DNA of 6,335 nucleotides from Acholeplasmatales bacterium (GTDB lineage: Bacteria > Bacillota_I > Bacilli_A > Acholeplasmatales > Anaeroplasmataceae): NCBI GenBank assembly GCA_900770055.1, contig CAAGJD010000193.1:1-6335 (forward strand), written 5' to 3'. The notes under the pieces are model-generated. The model saw nothing but the letters and a program-made list of their open reading frames with translations. It searched no databases and was not told where the DNA came from. Below, in pieces: positions 5,971 through 6,335 of the stretch (the stretch's first letter is position 1; every line of letters starts with the position of its first letter). The translations under genes were made by a program, and so were the position numbers.

Positions 5971-5979
5971 TGCTATAAT
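5971..5979 (+). promoter_or_regulatory. Extended -10 promoter for the leader peptide unit
   Basis: TGCTATAAT is a consensus extended -10 (TGN-TATAAT). The -35 region (TAGATT at 5951-5956, 17-bp spacer) is poor, which extended -10 promoters tolerate. Transcription would start near 5986, giving a leader of about 20 nt with AGGAG (5991-5995) before the ATG at 6005. The rest of 5857-5970 is AT-rich and holds only AAATATTT-type short repeats (5917-5924, 5927-5934); no gene is seen. Confidence 0.65.
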
Positions 5980-6004
5980 ATAACCATCTAAGGAGTTGGT
6001 AATT

Positions 6005-6055
6005 ATGATATTACAAATATTCCAACTAAATATGAGCAATAAGCCTTATCGCTAA
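6005..6055 (+). CDS. 16-residue leader peptide (MILQIFQLNMSNKPYR)
   Basis: A short ORF with a good ribosome site (AGGAG, 9 nt before the ATG). Its last four codons (Lys-Pro-Tyr-Arg) are the left arm of the terminator hairpin at 6041-6070, and its stop codon begins the hairpin loop. A ribosome stalled or slowed on this peptide would cover the left arm and prevent termination. That layout is known upstream of antibiotic-response genes in Bacillota, such as tet(M) and ABC-F or methylase genes. The assignment to ribosome-mediated attenuation is inference from architecture; I cannot say which drug or amino acid would be sensed. Confidence 0.6.
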   Translation: MILQIFQLNMSNKPYR

Positions 6056-6079
6056 AATGCGGTAAGGCTTTTATTTTTT
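6041..6079 (+). terminator. Terminator/attenuator hairpin between leader and nuclease fragment
   Basis: AAGCCTTATCGC (6041-6052) pairs with GCGGTAAGGCTT (6059-6070) over 12 bp with one G-U pair. The loop is TAAAAT, followed by TTATTTTTT. It is the strongest and most G/C-rich hairpin on this strand and lies between the promoter at 5971 and the nuclease gene start at 6101. The overlap with the leader's 3' codons argues for conditional termination. Confidence 0.85.
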
Positions 6080-6100
6080 AGAAAAGGAAGGATAAATATT

Positions 6101-6259
6101 ATGACTAAAACAAAAGAAATTACAATTATTGAGAAAGATTATTTAACAGATTTACAACAGATTAAAGAAACTATCAAAATTAACCAAGCTAAAGCTATGG
6201 TGGTTGTAAATAGTGCTATGATTATGACCTATTATGAAATAGGTACTATTATCTGTTAA
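6101..6259 (+). pseudogene. N-terminal fragment of a DUF1016/YhcG-type PD-(D/E)XK nuclease
   Basis: There are 52 codons from an ATG with GGAAGG (6086-6091) upstream. The protein includes YLTDLQQIKETIKINQAKAM, VVVNSAMIMTYYEIGTII, matching the start of the DUF1016 N-terminal domain (usual form: ..I...I..AQ..A...VN.ELI.LYW.IGK.I). Full members have about 330-370 residues with a C-terminal PD-(D/E)XK nuclease domain, often seen with restriction or defence loci. Homology stops after TII, then Cys and TAA; no continuation is apparent in the remaining 76 bases. It looks cut by an insertion or rearrangement at about 6253, where the inverted-repeat segment begins. It lies behind the attenuator, so its expression would depend on read-through. 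Confidence 0.65.
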
Positions 6260-6272
6260 TGTTATTATAAAA

Positions 6273-6335
6273 GTAATCAAATATGCTCATAAAGAAATAA
6301 GCAATTATGCTTATCTAACGAGCTGAATTGATTAC
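6273..6335. repeat. Nested inverted repeats at the window end
   Basis: The outer arms GTAATCAA (6273-6280) and TTGATTAC (6328-6335) are perfect 8-bp inverted repeats. Inside them ATAAGCA (6297-6303) and TGCTTAT (6308-6314) form a 7-bp hairpin with a 4-nt loop. The segment starts shortly after the DUF1016 homology is lost. It could be the end of a mobile element whose body lies past the window, but no transposase is visible. Confidence 0.4.

Noticed and set aside
1..6335. tRNA, rRNA or CRISPR array
   Set aside because: No cloverleaf-like or rRNA-like segments were seen. The only regular repeats are the three 34-bp units, which have non-unique, AT-rich spacers and lie in a promoter region.

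Overview
The window is very AT-rich, with Shine-Dalgarno sites of the GGAGG type, T-tailed terminators and TGA used as a stop. These traits fit a low-GC Bacillota genome (Erysipelotrichia, Bacilli or Clostridia of a gut-like community; the genus cannot be told from sequence alone). The first 13 bases are the end of an Illumina adapter, so the window probably begins at a raw contig end. It is a mosaic of accessory cargo and broken genes, not a core operon.

Left part (1-1262). On the minus strand there is a frameshifted fragment of a large phage or mobile-element protein (14-486). A plus-strand remnant of an ORF6N/phospholipase-D-like protein follows (541-807). It abuts, stop codon to stop codon, a 25-bp scrap of the 3' end of a penicillin-binding protein (PBP) gene (808-832). 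Next comes the 5' portion of a group IIC intron on the minus strand (about 833-1217). Its 5' end lies directly behind the T-tract of a Rho-independent terminator (1219-1262), the usual target of this intron class.

Middle part (1263-4491), all on the minus strand. There is an intact AAA+ ATPase of the DUF4143 type (1403-2752), preceded by three copies of a 34-bp-period repeat (2813-2914). Upstream of that is a frameshifted 3' fragment of a PBP/SpoVD-like gene with a PASTA domain (2929-3414). An intact type II toxin-antitoxin pair follows, Phd/YefM-type antitoxin with RelE/ParE-type toxin (3530-4106), with its own promoter, operator palindrome and terminator. A second PBP 3' fragment lies at 4204-4491. 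The PBP 3' end therefore occurs three times (808, 2929, 4204), always in the same orientation and sharing the same stop-codon end but cut at different 5' points. It separates the ATPase and toxin-antitoxin segments.

Right part (4492-6335), plus strand. After a regulatory region with inverted and tandem repeats comes an intact membrane-anchored XRE-family regulator (4744-5856). Then there is a promoter, a 16-residue leader peptide whose last codons form one arm of a terminator hairpin (an attenuator layout), and the first 52 codons of a DUF1016/YhcG-type nuclease gene that breaks off. Nested inverted repeats close the window.

Only four full-size genes look intact: the ATPase, toxin, antitoxin and regulator. 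The most notable pattern is the repeated PBP gene end at cassette junctions. The attenuator and the 34-bp repeats come next.
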